DNA of 64,000 nt from Bacteroidaceae bacterium (GCA_017547385.1 JAFYPU010000021.1:1-64000); one strand, 5' to 3'; positions 34,628-44,336 are shown, counted from the first letter of the stretch. Program-made: numbers and translations. Notes: generated by a model from the sequence alone, not told the origin.

Positions 34628-35992
34628 TTACTTGACACGGATTTTCTTTCCGGCTCGGATGTTATTTCCTTTTAGACCGTTGAGCTTACGGAGTTTGCTC
34701 ACACTTGTGCCATGACGACGTGCAATTTCGCTCAAGGTATCTCCCTGACGCACCGTTACGCTTTTGGCCTTGCGACTGCTTCTTTCATCATCGCGTCTGC
34801 CGCGTCTGCCACGTGAAGCACTGCGATCGTTGTTGCGCGAACCATTGCGCGGAGCTTGACGCACAGAAGAGGCGCCCGGCTCGGCCACTTGCACCACAGC
34901 ACGGCGCGTAAAGAGCGAGTCGGCACGATAATTATAAATGGAATCGCCCCAATCCACAAAAGCCAAAATGGTTTCCTGCGGCAAACGAATGGTGCACGGA
35001 CGTTGCGCACCGGGGATAAGACCGGTGCGATATTGGGGATTCAATGCCTTGACAGCTTTGTAATCAATTCCGCACAAATCGGCAATCTGCGAGAAATGCA
35101 GATTGCGGTTCACCACCACAGTGTCCGTACTGACGGGATGACTTGTAATCATCGGGCAGATGTTGTGCTCACAATAATAATTCATGATGTAATTTGCCGC
35201 AATAAAAGCAGGAACATATCCACGCGTTTCCTTTGGCAGATAAGGATAGATGGCCCAATAGTCCTTTGCACCGGCACGATGCATCGCCTTGTTCACGTTT
35301 CCGGGACCGCAATTGTAAGCAGCAATCACCAAAGTCCAGTCGCCATAGATATTATAAAGGTCTTTCAAATACTTGGCGGCAGCAAACGACGACTTGATGG
35401 GGTCGCGTCTGTCATCGATGAGACTGTTCACCTCAAGGCCATAACGTTTTCCTGTGGCCACCATGAACTGCCAAAGACCGGCCGCCCCCACTCTGCTCGT
35501 GGCTGTGGGGTCGAGAGCCGACTCAATGACGGGAAGATACTTCAGTTCCAATGGTACACCATAATAGTCGAGAGCTTCTTCGAAAATGGGAATATAAAGA
35601 TTGCAAGCTCCGAGCATATAGGCAACAGAACGTCTGAGACGACCGCTATATTGGTCGATAAATCGCCGCACAATGCTGTTATAGGGAAATTCCATCACAG
35701 CCGGAATGCGCTGCAAGCGTTCCTGATAAACCTCGGGAGCAAAAGTGGGATTGTAGTCGGGATTTTCGCAAGTACTGTCAGGACGGAGATAGTTCTGCGC
35801 GTGCCATTCCATCAACAAAGAGTCAACATTGTAAGTCATACTCTCCGGCAAATCCACTCCTCCATCATCAAGCACAACAGTGTCCTCGGGCATCACCTCC
35901 ACACCCTCGTCGTCCACTTCTATCACTTCTTGCGCCGAAACGGCAGTTGCCGTAACAAAACAGGCTGAAAGGAATATAAAAAATTTTCTCAT
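34628..35992 (-). CDS. mltD: MltD-like lytic murein transglycosylase with LysM
   Basis: 454 residues: signal peptide about 1-20, acidic linker to about 50, then an SLT domain with catalytic Glu in PVIESALDPTATS, followed by GLWQFMVATGKRYGL and VIAAYNCGPGNVNKAM. A LysM-like region (about 300-350) and a C-terminal LysM (VTVRQGDTLSEIARRHGTSV) bind glycan strands. The low-complexity linker rich in Arg, Ser and Asp (about 375-405) is unusual. It cleaves peptidoglycan to 1,6-anhydro-muropeptides. It follows DUF5683 by 9 bp. Confidence 0.92.
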   Translation of the reverse strand: MRKFFIFLSACFVTATAVSAQEVIEVDDEGVEVMPEDTVVLDDGGVDLPESMTYNVDSLLMEWHAQNYLRPDSTCENPDYNPTFAPEVYQERLQRIPAVMEFPYNSIVRRFIDQYSGRLRRSVAYMLGACNLYIPIFEEALDYYGVPLELKYLPVIESALDPTATSRVGAAGLWQFMVATGKRYGLEVNSLIDDRRDPIKSSFAAAKYLKDLYNIYGDWTLVIAAYNCGPGNVNKAMHRAGAKDYWAIYPYLPKETRGYVPAFIAANYIMNYYCEHNICPMITSHPVSTDTVVVNRNLHFSQIADLCGIDYKAVKALNPQYRTGLIPGAQRPCTIRLPQETILAFVDWGDSIYNYRADSLFTRRAVVQVAEPGASSVRQAPRNGSRNNDRSASRGRRGRRDDERSSRKAKSVTVRQGDTLSEIARRHGTSVSKLRKLNGLKGNNIRAGKKIRVK

Positions 35993-36001
35993 AATGCTGA
36001 T

Positions 36002-36757
36002 TTAAAAATTGAGGGAGCAGCCCACGCCATAGGCTCTTGTGGGCATTGTTCCTTGGTTTTCGAATGTTGTGGGTGCCACTTTCATGCTCAGATCCGGCGA
36101 GATGTCAAACTCTGAAAGCTGTGCATCGACATAAGCATCGATGACCGAAAGCAAATAGACACCGATAAAGCAAAACGCACTCAGGTCGCGATAACGGCGA
36201 TAGTAGTTCTTTTTGTTCTTAAACACCGTCTTGAAGTGTTCCTCACGCCCTGTGATGTCATAACGAGGTGGGAGCATTCCCATATAGCTTTGGGTGCGCG
36301 GGTCGTCATCCATGATGTCGAGATATGCCTGCGAATAGTCGCGATACATCTGTTGGTTCCACATGAGGGCATAAGTGCAACCCAAAAATCCTCCATACAC
36401 AATGGGGATTTTCCAATACTTGCGGTTGTAGATCTGCCCCGCACCGGGAAGCACAAGCGAGAGCCAGAGTGCTCGTTGAGGGTCGGGCACAAAACGCTCC
36501 TTGGGAAACTCAGACGGAACATCGGTCTGTAGGAGCGAATCGGCTGCCGACATGGGACGTTGCAAAGCGCGCAGCGCACTGTCGTTGCGGGCCACGATGC
36601 CGGTATCGGCTTTCTCTTGATAATCAGCCGAGATAAAAAGGCTGTCAACAGGCGTCGGGATGCTGTCCGCCGCCTGTGCCGATGCCTTGCCACCCACATT
36701 CACCCATGCGATGAGCAAGAACACGAAAGAGAAAGCCGTCCGCCACAATTGCTTCAT
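36002..36757 (-). CDS. DUF5683 family membrane protein
   Basis: 251 residues: signal peptide about 1-28, a polar stretch rich in Ser, Asp and Ala, then two hydrophobic regions. ALWLSLVLPGAGQIYNRKYWKIPIVYG is the DUF5683 hallmark; CFIGVYLLSVIDAYVDAQL comes later. Function is not established, but the family is typically placed between parB and mltD in Bacteroidetes. ATG 36757 overlaps the parB stop codon (ATGA), implying coupled translation. Confidence 0.88.
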   Translation of the reverse strand: MKQLWRTAFSFVFLLIAWVNVGGKASAQAADSIPTPVDSLFISADYQEKADTGIVARNDSALRALQRPMSAADSLLQTDVPSEFPKERFVPDPQRALWLSLVLPGAGQIYNRKYWKIPIVYGGFLGCTYALMWNQQMYRDYSQAYLDIMDDDPRTQSYMGMLPPRYDITGREEHFKTVFKNKKNYYRRYRDLSAFCFIGVYLLSVIDAYVDAQLSEFDISPDLSMKVAPTTFENQGTMPTRAYGVGCSLNF

Positions 36758-37650
36758 CGTCTCATCTTGTCGAATAAAGCCACGATGCGTTCCAAATCCT
36801 CTTCCGAATTGAACGGAATGCTGATTTTTCCTTTTCCACCGGCCGTGCAAGTCATTTGCACCTTGCTGCGGAAAAAGTCGGACAGACGCTCTCTGAGCAC
36901 ATTGTATTCCTCGGGAAGTCGTGAAGCCGACTTGCCGCCCAACTGCTTGCGACCGCTCTTCACCACCTCACCGCTGTTGATGGCTTTCACCATTTCCTCA
37001 ACCTGACGCACGGAGTAACCGTTTTCTTGTATTTCTCCGAAGAGTTTCACCTGCATCGAGGGTTGATTGAGTCCCAGGAGTGCTCGTGCATGTCCTTGGT
37101 CCACTTGTCGATTCTGCAAGGCCACTTGCACCTGTGCCGGCAGTTTGAGCAAACGCAGGTAGTTGGCAATGGTGGCACGCTTCTTACCCACTTTCTCACT
37201 GAGTTGATCCTGTGTGAGGTCGTATTTCTCAATCAGGTTCTGATAAGCCAGGGCTATTTCGATGGCATTGAGGTCTTCACGCTGTATGTTTTCGACCAAG
37301 GCCATCTGCATCACGTTCTCATCATCGGCCGTGCGGATGTAGGCGGGTATCGTTTTGAGACCTGCCATCTGCGAGGCACGCCAACGACGCTCACCGGCAA
37401 TGATTTGATAAGTGCCGTCATCCATTTTTCGCAGGGTGATGGGCTGAATGATGCCAATCTCGCGAATGCTGTCAGCCAATTCCGAAAGTGCCTCGGCATC
37501 AAATTCGCGACGAGGCTGGTTGGGGTTGGCCTTTATCTTTTCTATGGAAATTTCGTTGATGGAGGATGAACCGCCGGTATGCACATCTTCGGTGGAAATC
37601 AGCGCATCCAATCCGCGTCCCAAGGCGGGGAACTTCTTTTGTACTGCCAT
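36754..37650 (-). CDS. parB: Chromosome partitioning protein ParB
   Basis: 298 residues. The N-terminal ParB/Srx domain (IKANPNQPRREFD, then IIQPITLR, IIAGERRWRAS and the CTP-binding VENIQREDLNAIEIA) is followed by the helix-turn-helix (LSEKVGKKRATIANYLRLLKL) and a C-terminal dimerisation part. It loads at parS and works with ParA in origin segregation. I did not find a convincing parS palindrome in this window. It overlaps DUF5683 by 4 nt and follows parA by 12 bp. Confidence 0.97.
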   Translation of the reverse strand: MAVQKKFPALGRGLDALISTEDVHTGGSSSINEISIEKIKANPNQPRREFDAEALSELADSIREIGIIQPITLRKMDDGTYQIIAGERRWRASQMAGLKTIPAYIRTADDENVMQMALVENIQREDLNAIEIALAYQNLIEKYDLTQDQLSEKVGKKRATIANYLRLLKLPAQVQVALQNRQVDQGHARALLGLNQPSMQVKLFGEIQENGYSVRQVEEMVKAINSGEVVKSGRKQLGGKSASRLPEEYNVLRERLSDFFRSKVQMTCTAGGKGKISIPFNSEEDLERIVALFDKMRR

Positions 37651-37662
37651 GTGTCTGTTGCT

Positions 37663-38427
37663 TTATTGGTTCTTCATGATGATCTCCTTGGCCAAGGCGA
37701 GATGGTTCTTGGCACCGGTCGACATGGCATCGTAGAGAATCACCGGGAGTCCGTGGCTCGGTGCTTCGGAGAGTTTCACGTTGCGCTGAATGACGGTTTT
37801 GAACACCAGCTCTTGGAAGTGGCGTTTCACCTCTTCGTAGATTTGATTGGCCAAACGCAGACGCGAATCATACATCGTGAGCAGGAAGCCCTCCAGTTCG
37901 AGTTCCGGATTCAGTTTCTGCTTAATGATTTTAATGGTGCTCAAGAGCTTGGATATTCCCTCCAAAGCGAAGTATTCGCACTGCACAGGAATAATCACCG
38001 AGTTGGCAGCCGTGAGTGCATTCACTGTGATGAGTCCCAACGAGGGCGAGCAGTCGATAAGGATGTAATCGTATTCCGATTTCAGCGGTTCGAGGATGGA
38101 TTTTATCACAAACTCTCTGCGCTCCAGATTAAGCATTTCCACTTCCGCACCCACCAAGTTGATGTGCGACGGAATGATGTCAAGGCGGTCGATGTCGGTG
38201 GTATAGATAGCTTCACGCACATCGGCCTTATCGATGATGCATTCGTAGATGGAACAATCCACCTTGCCAATATCCACACCCAATCCCGACGAAGCATTGG
38301 CCTGCGGGTCGGCATCGATCAGCAATACTTTTTTCTCTAATGTGGCCAGCGAGGCCGCCAAGTTCATTGAGGTGGTGGTTTTTCCCACACCTCCTTTTTG
38401 GTTTGCAAGTGCTATGATTTTGCCCAT
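37663..38427 (-). CDS. parA: Chromosome partitioning ATPase ParA (Soj)
   Basis: A 254-residue deviant Walker ATPase: IIALANQKGGVGKTTTSMNL at the N-terminus with the signature lysine, VLLIDADPQANAS, and LIDCSPSLGLIT. It partners ParB. Its start faces surE across a 405-bp divergent region with promoters in both directions and array G. Confidence 0.97.
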   Translation of the reverse strand: MGKIIALANQKGGVGKTTTSMNLAASLATLEKKVLLIDADPQANASSGLGVDIGKVDCSIYECIIDKADVREAIYTTDIDRLDIIPSHINLVGAEVEMLNLERREFVIKSILEPLKSEYDYILIDCSPSLGLITVNALTAANSVIIPVQCEYFALEGISKLLSTIKIIKQKLNPELELEGFLLTMYDSRLRLANQIYEEVKRHFQELVFKTVIQRNVKLSEAPSHGLPVILYDAMSTGAKNHLALAKEIIMKNQ

Positions 38428-38523
38428 TGTTCTTATTTTTTGAGCGAGCAGAGTGCTTTATCCTGCGAGCAATGCCGCACCTGCCGAAACGCATTCCGGC
38501 GAGTGCACACTCCACCCATTTTG

Positions 38524-38531
38524 CAAAGGTA
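38524..38531 (-). promoter_or_regulatory. Promoter (-7 box) of the parA operon
   Basis: TACCTTTG on the minus strand, about 97 bp before the parA start. No good -33 element seen. Confidence 0.5.
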
Positions 38532-38572
38532 ACAATTTTTCCGTTATCCCGTAGGCATTAAAGTTTTTTTCG

Positions 38573-38580
38573 TACTTTTG
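38573..38580 (+). promoter_or_regulatory. Promoter (-7 box) of surE
   Basis: TACTTTTG on the plus strand. Transcription from here would carry array G in a 250-nt leader before surE. Confidence 0.5.
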
Positions 38581-38676
38581 CGCAAAGCCGCCGAGGCCTC
38601 AAACGGACTCCCCGACGGCATCCGACAAGCAGAAAGCGGCATCTCGGGAATGCCTGCCCCGGCGACCAAAAACCGG

Positions 38677-38760
38677 AAGTGCTTGCACGCAAAATCCGCA
38701 AGGCGTTTAGAAATTTCTGCAGTGCTTGCAAAAAATTCTGCAGTGCTTGTAAATTTTTGT
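38677..38760. repeat. 21-bp unit array G
   Basis: Four 21-bp units at 38677, 38698, 38719 and 38740. Cores are AAGTGCTTGCAC, GCAAGGCGTTTAG, GCAGTGCTTGCA and GCAGTGCTTGTA. Its right flank, read on the minus strand, has GGAAAAACGGGCTTT and TACAAAAATTTAC, the same left flank as array D. Confidence 0.9.
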
Positions 38761-38832
38761 ACGTCGAAAGCCCGTTTTTCCGACAAAACGTAAGCCACAG
38801 CCGCTGCCATTCCGAAACATCCAGCACACATC

Positions 38833-39600
38833 ATGCAAGAAGAAAGACCCTACATCCTTATTTCCAACGACGATGGTTACACTGCCCCGGGCATCAACTA
38901 CCTCATCGACACGCTGATGCCCATGGCCGACATCATTGTTGTTGCCCCCGACTCCCCACGTTCGGGAGCCGGCTGTTGCATCACCCCCAACGTGCCCCTC
39001 ACCTGCAAACTCATGCACCGCGAGCCGGGGCTTGAGGTGTATGCTTGTTCGGGCACGCCGGTCGACTGCGTAAAAGTGGCTCTGAACCGCTTTGTCCGCC
39101 GTCGCCCCGACCTCATCATCGGAGGCATCAACCACGGCGATAATTCCTCCGTCAACGCACACTATTCGGGCACTATGGGTGTGGCCACCGAAGGGGCGTT
39201 GCAGGGCTATCGTTCCATCGCTTTCTCGCTCTGCAACCATAGTTTGCGAGCCGACTTCACACCTTTGCACGACTATCTCCTGAAATTCACGGAATATGCA
39301 CTCACCAACGAGTTACCCCCTTTCAGTTGTCTGAACATCAACTTCCCGCTCTGCGAAAGCTTCAAAGGAGTGCGCGTGTGCCGCATGGCGCACAGCCGAT
39401 GGCAAAACGAGTTGGAGGAACGCGAACACCCTCACGGCCGACCCTACTTCTGGTTGGTGGGCGACTGTGCCGAACTCGAACCGGAGGCTACCGACACCGA
39501 CCGCTGGGCTTTGGCCAACGGCTATGTGGCGGTTACGCCCGTCAACCTAGACCTTACGCACTACGGCTTACGCGATAAGTTGAACTTCGACGCACTCTGA
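38833..39600 (+). CDS. surE: 5'/3'-nucleotidase SurE
   Basis: 255 residues with SurE metal and active-site motifs: ILISNDDGYTAPGI, VVAPDSPRSGAG, CSGTPVDCVKVAL and GINHGDNSSVNAHYSGTMG. It removes phosphate from nucleoside monophosphates, often in stationary phase. It is followed 62 bp later by lpxB, a pairing seen in other Bacteroidales. Confidence 0.95.
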   Translation: MQEERPYILISNDDGYTAPGINYLIDTLMPMADIIVVAPDSPRSGAGCCITPNVPLTCKLMHREPGLEVYACSGTPVDCVKVALNRFVRRRPDLIIGGINHGDNSSVNAHYSGTMGVATEGALQGYRSIAFSLCNHSLRADFTPLHDYLLKFTEYALTNELPPFSCLNINFPLCESFKGVRVCRMAHSRWQNELEEREHPHGRPYFWLVGDCAELEPEATDTDRWALANGYVAVTPVNLDLTHYGLRDKLNFDAL

Positions 39601-39662
39601 ACATCACCCGGCGAGACTCTGATTTTGCAACCACCGAAACCATTTACCACCAACGGGACTGT

Positions 39663-40826
39663 ATGAAATACTTCCTCATTGCCGGCGAAGCCAGCGGCGA
39701 CCTGCATGCCGCTCATCTCATGGCGGCTCTCCGCCGCAAAGACCCCGAAGCCTCATTTCGCTTCTACGGAGGCGACCACATGAGTGCCGTCGGTGGCATG
39801 CGCCTGCGCCACTACCGCCATTTGGCCTACATGGGTTTCATCCCCGTGTTGCTGCATCTGCCCCAAATCCTGAGAGGCATGGTACGCTGCAAGCACGACA
39901 TCGAAGCCTGGCAACCGGATGTGGTGGTGCTTGTGGATTATCCGGGATTTAATTTAAACATTGCCAAGTTTGTCAGCCGCAAACGTCTCTGCCCCGTCTA
40001 TTACTACATCTCGCCCAAAATATGGGCCTGGAAGGAGCACCGAATTCACAGCATACGTCGCTACGTTACGCGACTCTATTCCATACTTCCTTTCGAAGTG
40101 GACTTTTTCGAGCGAAAGCACGGCTATAAAATCTGCTATGTGGGCAACCCCACCGTGGACGAAGTCTGCGCATTCCGCCAAAACCATCACGAGACACGCG
40201 AAAGCTTCTCTCTGGCTGCCGGCATCGACCCCGACCGCCCCATCATAGCCCTGCTAGCAGGCAGTCGCAGGCAGGAAATCAAGGACAACCTGCTCCGTAT
40301 GTGCCAAGCAGCTGCTCCGTTTGCAGAAAAGGGTTACCAACTCGTGCTGGCAGGAGCACCGTCCATCCCGAACGATTACTACGCAACGCTGCTCGCCCGT
40401 CTACCCGACGGAACGGCACGCCCCACCCTTGTGAACGGCATGACCTATCGTCTGTTGGCACAGGCCGAAGCCGCCCTTGTTACGAGCGGAACCGCCACAC
40501 TGGAGACCGCACTTTTCGGTGTGCCGCAGGTGGTTTGCTACTACACTGCGTGCGGACGCTTGGTGTCTTGGCTGCGCCGCCGACTGCTCAAGGTGCGATA
40601 CATCAGCCTTGTCAATCTGGTGTGCGACGCCCCCGTCGTTCCTGAACTCGTGGCCGATGGCATGACAGTGCCTGCCGTGCGCTCCGCCCTGGGTGGCATT
40701 TTGCACGGAGGCTCCGAGCGAGAAGCCATGCTCGAAGGATACCGACAAATGACGCAACGCCTCGGAACACCCGGTGCCCCCGAACGCGCCGCCGCCGACA
40801 TGGTGCAGCACCTCCAAGACTCATAA
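39663..40826 (+). CDS. lpxB: Lipid-A-disaccharide synthase
   Basis: A 387-residue GT19 enzyme: FLIAGEASGDLHAAHLM at the N-terminus, YYISPKIWAWKEHRI, LPFEVDFFE, NPTVDE, LLAGSRRQEIKDNL and TSGTATLETALFGVPQVVCY. It joins UDP-2,3-diacylglucosamine and lipid X on the cytoplasmic face of the inner membrane for lipid A synthesis. It is probably co-transcribed with surE and pyrE. Confidence 0.95.
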   Translation: MKYFLIAGEASGDLHAAHLMAALRRKDPEASFRFYGGDHMSAVGGMRLRHYRHLAYMGFIPVLLHLPQILRGMVRCKHDIEAWQPDVVVLVDYPGFNLNIAKFVSRKRLCPVYYYISPKIWAWKEHRIHSIRRYVTRLYSILPFEVDFFERKHGYKICYVGNPTVDEVCAFRQNHHETRESFSLAAGIDPDRPIIALLAGSRRQEIKDNLLRMCQAAAPFAEKGYQLVLAGAPSIPNDYYATLLARLPDGTARPTLVNGMTYRLLAQAEAALVTSGTATLETALFGVPQVVCYYTACGRLVSWLRRRLLKVRYISLVNLVCDAPVVPELVADGMTVPAVRSALGGILHGGSEREAMLEGYRQMTQRLGTPGAPERAAADMVQHLQDS

Positions 40827-40874
40827 ATAATTCTCACAAGTCATCAAAATTCTCAACACTTAAATAACAATCTC

Positions 40875-41504
40875 ATGAACACACTCGAAAAGATTTTCGC
40901 AGCAAAGTTGCTGAACGTGAAAGCCATCAAGTTGCAACCCGAAGCCCCCTTCACTTGGGCCAGCGGTTGGAAGTCGCCTTTCTATTGCGACAACCGTAAG
41001 ACACTCGCCTTCCCCAATCTTCGCGGTTTCGTGAAGCTCGAACTGAGCCGCATCATTGCAGAGAAATATCCCGAGGCCGAAGCTGTGGCCGGCGTGGCCA
41101 CCGGTGCCATCGCACAGGGCGCACTCGTAGCCGAGGAGTTGGGACTTCCCTTTGCCTATGTTCGCTCCAAGGCAAAGGATCACGGAATGACCAACCTCAT
41201 TGAGGGAGATTTGCAACCCGGCATGAAAGTTGTGGTGGTGGAAGACCTGATTTCCACAGGCGGAAGCAGCCTGAAGGCCGTCGAGGCTCTGAGAGCTCAC
41301 GGATGCGAGGTCATCGGCATGGTGGCCAGCTACACTTACGGCTTCCCCGTGGCCGAAGAGGCTTTCGCCGCTTCCAAAGTTGAACTCACCACGCTGACCA
41401 ACTACGAAGCCGTGGTGGAAGTGGCACTCAGCACCGGTTACATCAAGGAAGAGCACGTGCCCATGCTGGCAGAGTGGCGCAAAGACCCTGCACACTGGGG
41501 ATAA
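40875..41504 (+). CDS. pyrE: Orotate phosphoribosyltransferase
   Basis: 209 residues. The PRPP-binding motif VVVVEDLISTGGSS, the dimer loop segment SKAKDHGMTN and FTWASGWKSPFYCDNR near the start identify OPRTase. It makes OMP from orotate and PRPP; the pathway's dihydroorotase is at 17-18 kb. A clear terminator follows 20 nt after the stop. Confidence 0.95.
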   Translation: MNTLEKIFAAKLLNVKAIKLQPEAPFTWASGWKSPFYCDNRKTLAFPNLRGFVKLELSRIIAEKYPEAEAVAGVATGAIAQGALVAEELGLPFAYVRSKAKDHGMTNLIEGDLQPGMKVVVVEDLISTGGSSLKAVEALRAHGCEVIGMVASYTYGFPVAEEAFAASKVELTTLTNYEAVVEVALSTGYIKEEHVPMLAEWRKDPAHWG

Positions 41505-41524
41505 ACGTCAGAAAGCATTTCACA

Positions 41525-41564
41525 GCCTCTCCATGGCACACCGGTGCGGTGGAGAGGCTTTTTT
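41525..41564 (+). terminator. Terminator after pyrE
   Basis: GCCTCTCC...GGAGAGGC followed by TTTTTT. Confidence 0.88.
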
Positions 41565-41611
41565 CATCATCGCACAACCCATTCACACCATCACCCGTCT
41601 CACCCACTGAC

Positions 41612-44104
41612 ATGCCTACCGCTTCAGCCAAATACGTCGACGTGCTTTTGCCGCTGGCCATGCCGGCCCCGCTCACCTATGTGCTGCCCTCATCGTTGGC
41701 CGCCGAGGTGGCCGTGGGCTGCCGTGTGGTGGTACCGTTGGGAAAGCGCAAGCAATATGCCGGTCTGGTGGTCAGACTGCACAACGAAGCACCTGCGGGA
41801 AGCTATGACGTGCGGCCCATCGTCGAGGTGGTCGACACAACACCGTTGCTCCTGCCCGAGCAATGGAAACTGTGGGAGTGGATTTCTTTATATTATATAT
41901 GTACACCCGGCGAAGTGATGAAGGCTGCCCTGCCGGCAGGCTTGAAACTCGAAAGCGAGATGTGCGTATCGCGGGCTGCCGACTTCGACCCCTCCACCCC
42001 ACTGACCAAGGCCGAGCAAAGCCTCCTCGATTTGTTGCCGCCCGATGGCGATATCGGGATGGCCGATTTGCAGCGAAAAGCCGGCATCGGCAACATTCTG
42101 CGCACGGTGCACCAATTGTTGGAAAAGGGATGCATCACCGTGAAAGAGCACATCGAACGCTCTTTCCGCCCACGCACCGAACAGCACGTGCGACTCACGG
42201 AAACTTATTTTGATGAAGAAAAGCTCAACACGCTTTTCGCCGAACTCAAACGAGCCCCCCGACAGGCAGAAATGCTGACGCTGTATCTCGACTTGGCTTC
42301 GGCAGCCACCGCCTTGCGACTCAAAAACGCCCGACTGCTGGCTGAGGTTTCGCAAAAGCAACTCACAACTGCCGGCGGCTCATCTGCCACCCTCGCAGCC
42401 TTAGTGAAACGCGGTGCACTGGAGTGTTACGCCTACGAAGTGGCTCGACTGCGCTCACGGCAAGCCGCTCCGCAGCTGCAACAGCACACACTGAACCCGG
42501 CACAGCAACAGGCACTCACAGAAATCCGCTCCGCATGGCGCGAAAAGGATGTCTGCCTGCTGCACGGTGTTACGTCGAGCGGCAAGACCGAAGTCTACAT
42601 TCACCTCATCCGGGAAGCACTGTCGCGCGGCGAGCATGTGCTTTTCCTTGTGCCGGAGATAGCCCTCACCACCCAACTCACCACCCGTTTGGAACGTGTG
42701 TTCGGCAACAAGATGGGCGTCTACCACAGCAAGTTTCCCGATGCCGAGCGCGTGGAAATCTATCGCCGACAACTCACTCCCGAGGCCTATCCGCTGATGC
42801 TCGGCGTGCGCTCGTCGCTACTGCTTCCGCACCAACACCTGGGCCTCATCATCGTGGACGAGGAGCACGAAGCCTCCTACAAGCAGCAAGAGCCGGCCCC
42901 CCGATACAATGCCCGCGATGCCGCCATGATGCTGGCACGTTTCTGCGGCGCAAAAGTGCTGCTCGGCACCGCCACCCCCGGCATCGAGACCTATCACAAT
43001 GCGCTCTGCGGCAAGTTCGGGTTGGTGCAATTGAACTCCCGACACGGCGATGTGCAGTTGCCGGAAATCTTCATCGAGGACGTGAAAGAGCTGAGGCGCA
43101 AGAAGTTAATGAAAACACCCTTTTCGCCCCGCCTCACCCGGGAGATACGCACCGCGCTGCAGGAGGGCGGACAGGTGATCCTCTTCCAGAACCGCCGCGG
43201 ATATGCTCCGATGCTCGAATGCCGCGCCTGCGGATGGACACCGCGCTGCACAAAATGCGACGTGAGCCTCACCTATCACCACCGCCTGAACCGCATGGTG
43301 TGCCACTACTGCGGAGAGGCCTACGATGTGCCGAAACAATGTCCGGCTTGCGAAGAAACCCATCTCAGGGACATCGGCTATGGCACGGAAAAGATTGAAG
43401 CCGCCGTCCAGGCCTGTTTCCCCGAAGCCCGCACCGCACGCATGGACCTCGACACCACACGTTCGCGTTCGGCCTACGAGCGCATCATCGCCGACTTCCA
43501 AGGCGGAGAGACCAACCTGCTCATCGGCACACAGATGGTCACAAAGGGGCTCGACTTCGACCGCGTGCGCGTGGTGGGAGTGCTCAATGCCGACCAGCTG
43601 CTGAGCAAGCCCGACTTCAGAGCCTCGGAGCGCGCCTTTCAGATGCTCACCCAGGTGGCAGGACGCGCCGGACGGCGCGGACGGCGCGGCACGGTGATTC
43701 TTCAGACACGCCAACCCGAAAATCCCGTCATCCGGCAAGTGGTGAGCGGCGACTATCGCAGCATGTTCGATGACCAGGTGGAAGAACGCGAGATGTTTCG
43801 CTATCCGCCCTTCTGCCGCATGATTGAAATCCATCTGCGCCACCGCGATGAAGCCGTGGTGGAACAAGCGGCACGAACCTTGGCATCATTGCTCGCCCCC
43901 CACTTCCCCAACTCCCTGCTCGGCCCCGACCGCCCGGCCGTGGGACGCGTCCAACTGCGACACCTGCGCAAAATCGTCATCAAGGTCATGCCCAACCTCC
44001 CCACCGCAGGCGTGCGCCGCACCCTGCTGGCCGCTCGTGCCGCCCTGCTGTCGGAACCAAAGATGAAGAGTCTGGACGTCTTCTTCGATGCCGACCCCGT
44101 TTAA
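41612..44104 (+). CDS. priA: Primosomal replication helicase PriA
   Basis: 830 residues with an N-terminal 3'-DNA-binding domain, Walker A GVTSSGKTEVY, Walker B IVDEEHEASYK, and the zinc site CRACGWTPRCTKC plus CHYCGEAYDVPKQCPAC. Helicase C motifs include TQMVTKGLDFDRV and QVAGRAGRRG. It restarts stalled forks. The frame is open for 46 codons upstream, through the pyrE terminator, so I place the start at ATG 41612 (MPTASAKYVDVLLP). Confidence 0.95.
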   Translation: MPTASAKYVDVLLPLAMPAPLTYVLPSSLAAEVAVGCRVVVPLGKRKQYAGLVVRLHNEAPAGSYDVRPIVEVVDTTPLLLPEQWKLWEWISLYYICTPGEVMKAALPAGLKLESEMCVSRAADFDPSTPLTKAEQSLLDLLPPDGDIGMADLQRKAGIGNILRTVHQLLEKGCITVKEHIERSFRPRTEQHVRLTETYFDEEKLNTLFAELKRAPRQAEMLTLYLDLASAATALRLKNARLLAEVSQKQLTTAGGSSATLAALVKRGALECYAYEVARLRSRQAAPQLQQHTLNPAQQQALTEIRSAWREKDVCLLHGVTSSGKTEVYIHLIREALSRGEHVLFLVPEIALTTQLTTRLERVFGNKMGVYHSKFPDAERVEIYRRQLTPEAYPLMLGVRSSLLLPHQHLGLIIVDEEHEASYKQQEPAPRYNARDAAMMLARFCGAKVLLGTATPGIETYHNALCGKFGLVQLNSRHGDVQLPEIFIEDVKELRRKKLMKTPFSPRLTREIRTALQEGGQVILFQNRRGYAPMLECRACGWTPRCTKCDVSLTYHHRLNRMVCHYCGEAYDVPKQCPACEETHLRDIGYGTEKIEAAVQACFPEARTARMDLDTTRSRSAYERIIADFQGGETNLLIGTQMVTKGLDFDRVRVVGVLNADQLLSKPDFRASERAFQMLTQVAGRAGRRGRRGTVILQTRQPENPVIRQVVSGDYRSMFDDQVEEREMFRYPPFCRMIEIHLRHRDEAVVEQAARTLASLLAPHFPNSLLGPDRPAVGRVQLRHLRKIVIKVMPNLPTAGVRRTLLAARAALLSEPKMKSLDVFFDADPV

Positions 44105-44165
44105 TCACCCTCGTTCAGCCGCTTCTTCAGGCAGTCCTCAGAAACACACTCACCGCACACAAAAC

Positions 44166-44210
44166 AAAGTGCCTCCGCTTCCAAAGTGATGCAGAGGCAC
44201 TTTATTTTTG
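44166..44210 (+). terminator. Terminator of priA
   Basis: AAAGTGCCTC...GAGGCACTTT followed by ATTTTTG. Confidence 0.9.
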
Positions 44211-44231
44211 TTTATAGTGCTCAAAAAGTAT

Positions 44232-44336
44232 ATCCCAAGGCTTGCAATATATATTTCATGCCTTGCAATATTTATCTCATGACTTGCAATATATATTGCA
44301 AGCCTTGCAACATAGTTTTCAAGCACTGTCGAAGAA
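44232..44336. repeat. 21-bp unit array H (AT-rich variant)
   Basis: Five 21-bp units at 44232, 44253, 44274, 44295 and 44316. The core is (C)ATGCCTTGCAA, CAAGGCTTGCAA or ATGACTTGCAA with linkers such as TATATATTT. It sits between the priA terminator and the glyS promoter; the 44105-44527 stretch holds no gene. Confidence 0.88.

Noticed and set aside
36754-38531. parS site beside parAB
   Set aside because: No GTTNCACGTGNAAC-like palindrome was found in the parAB region.
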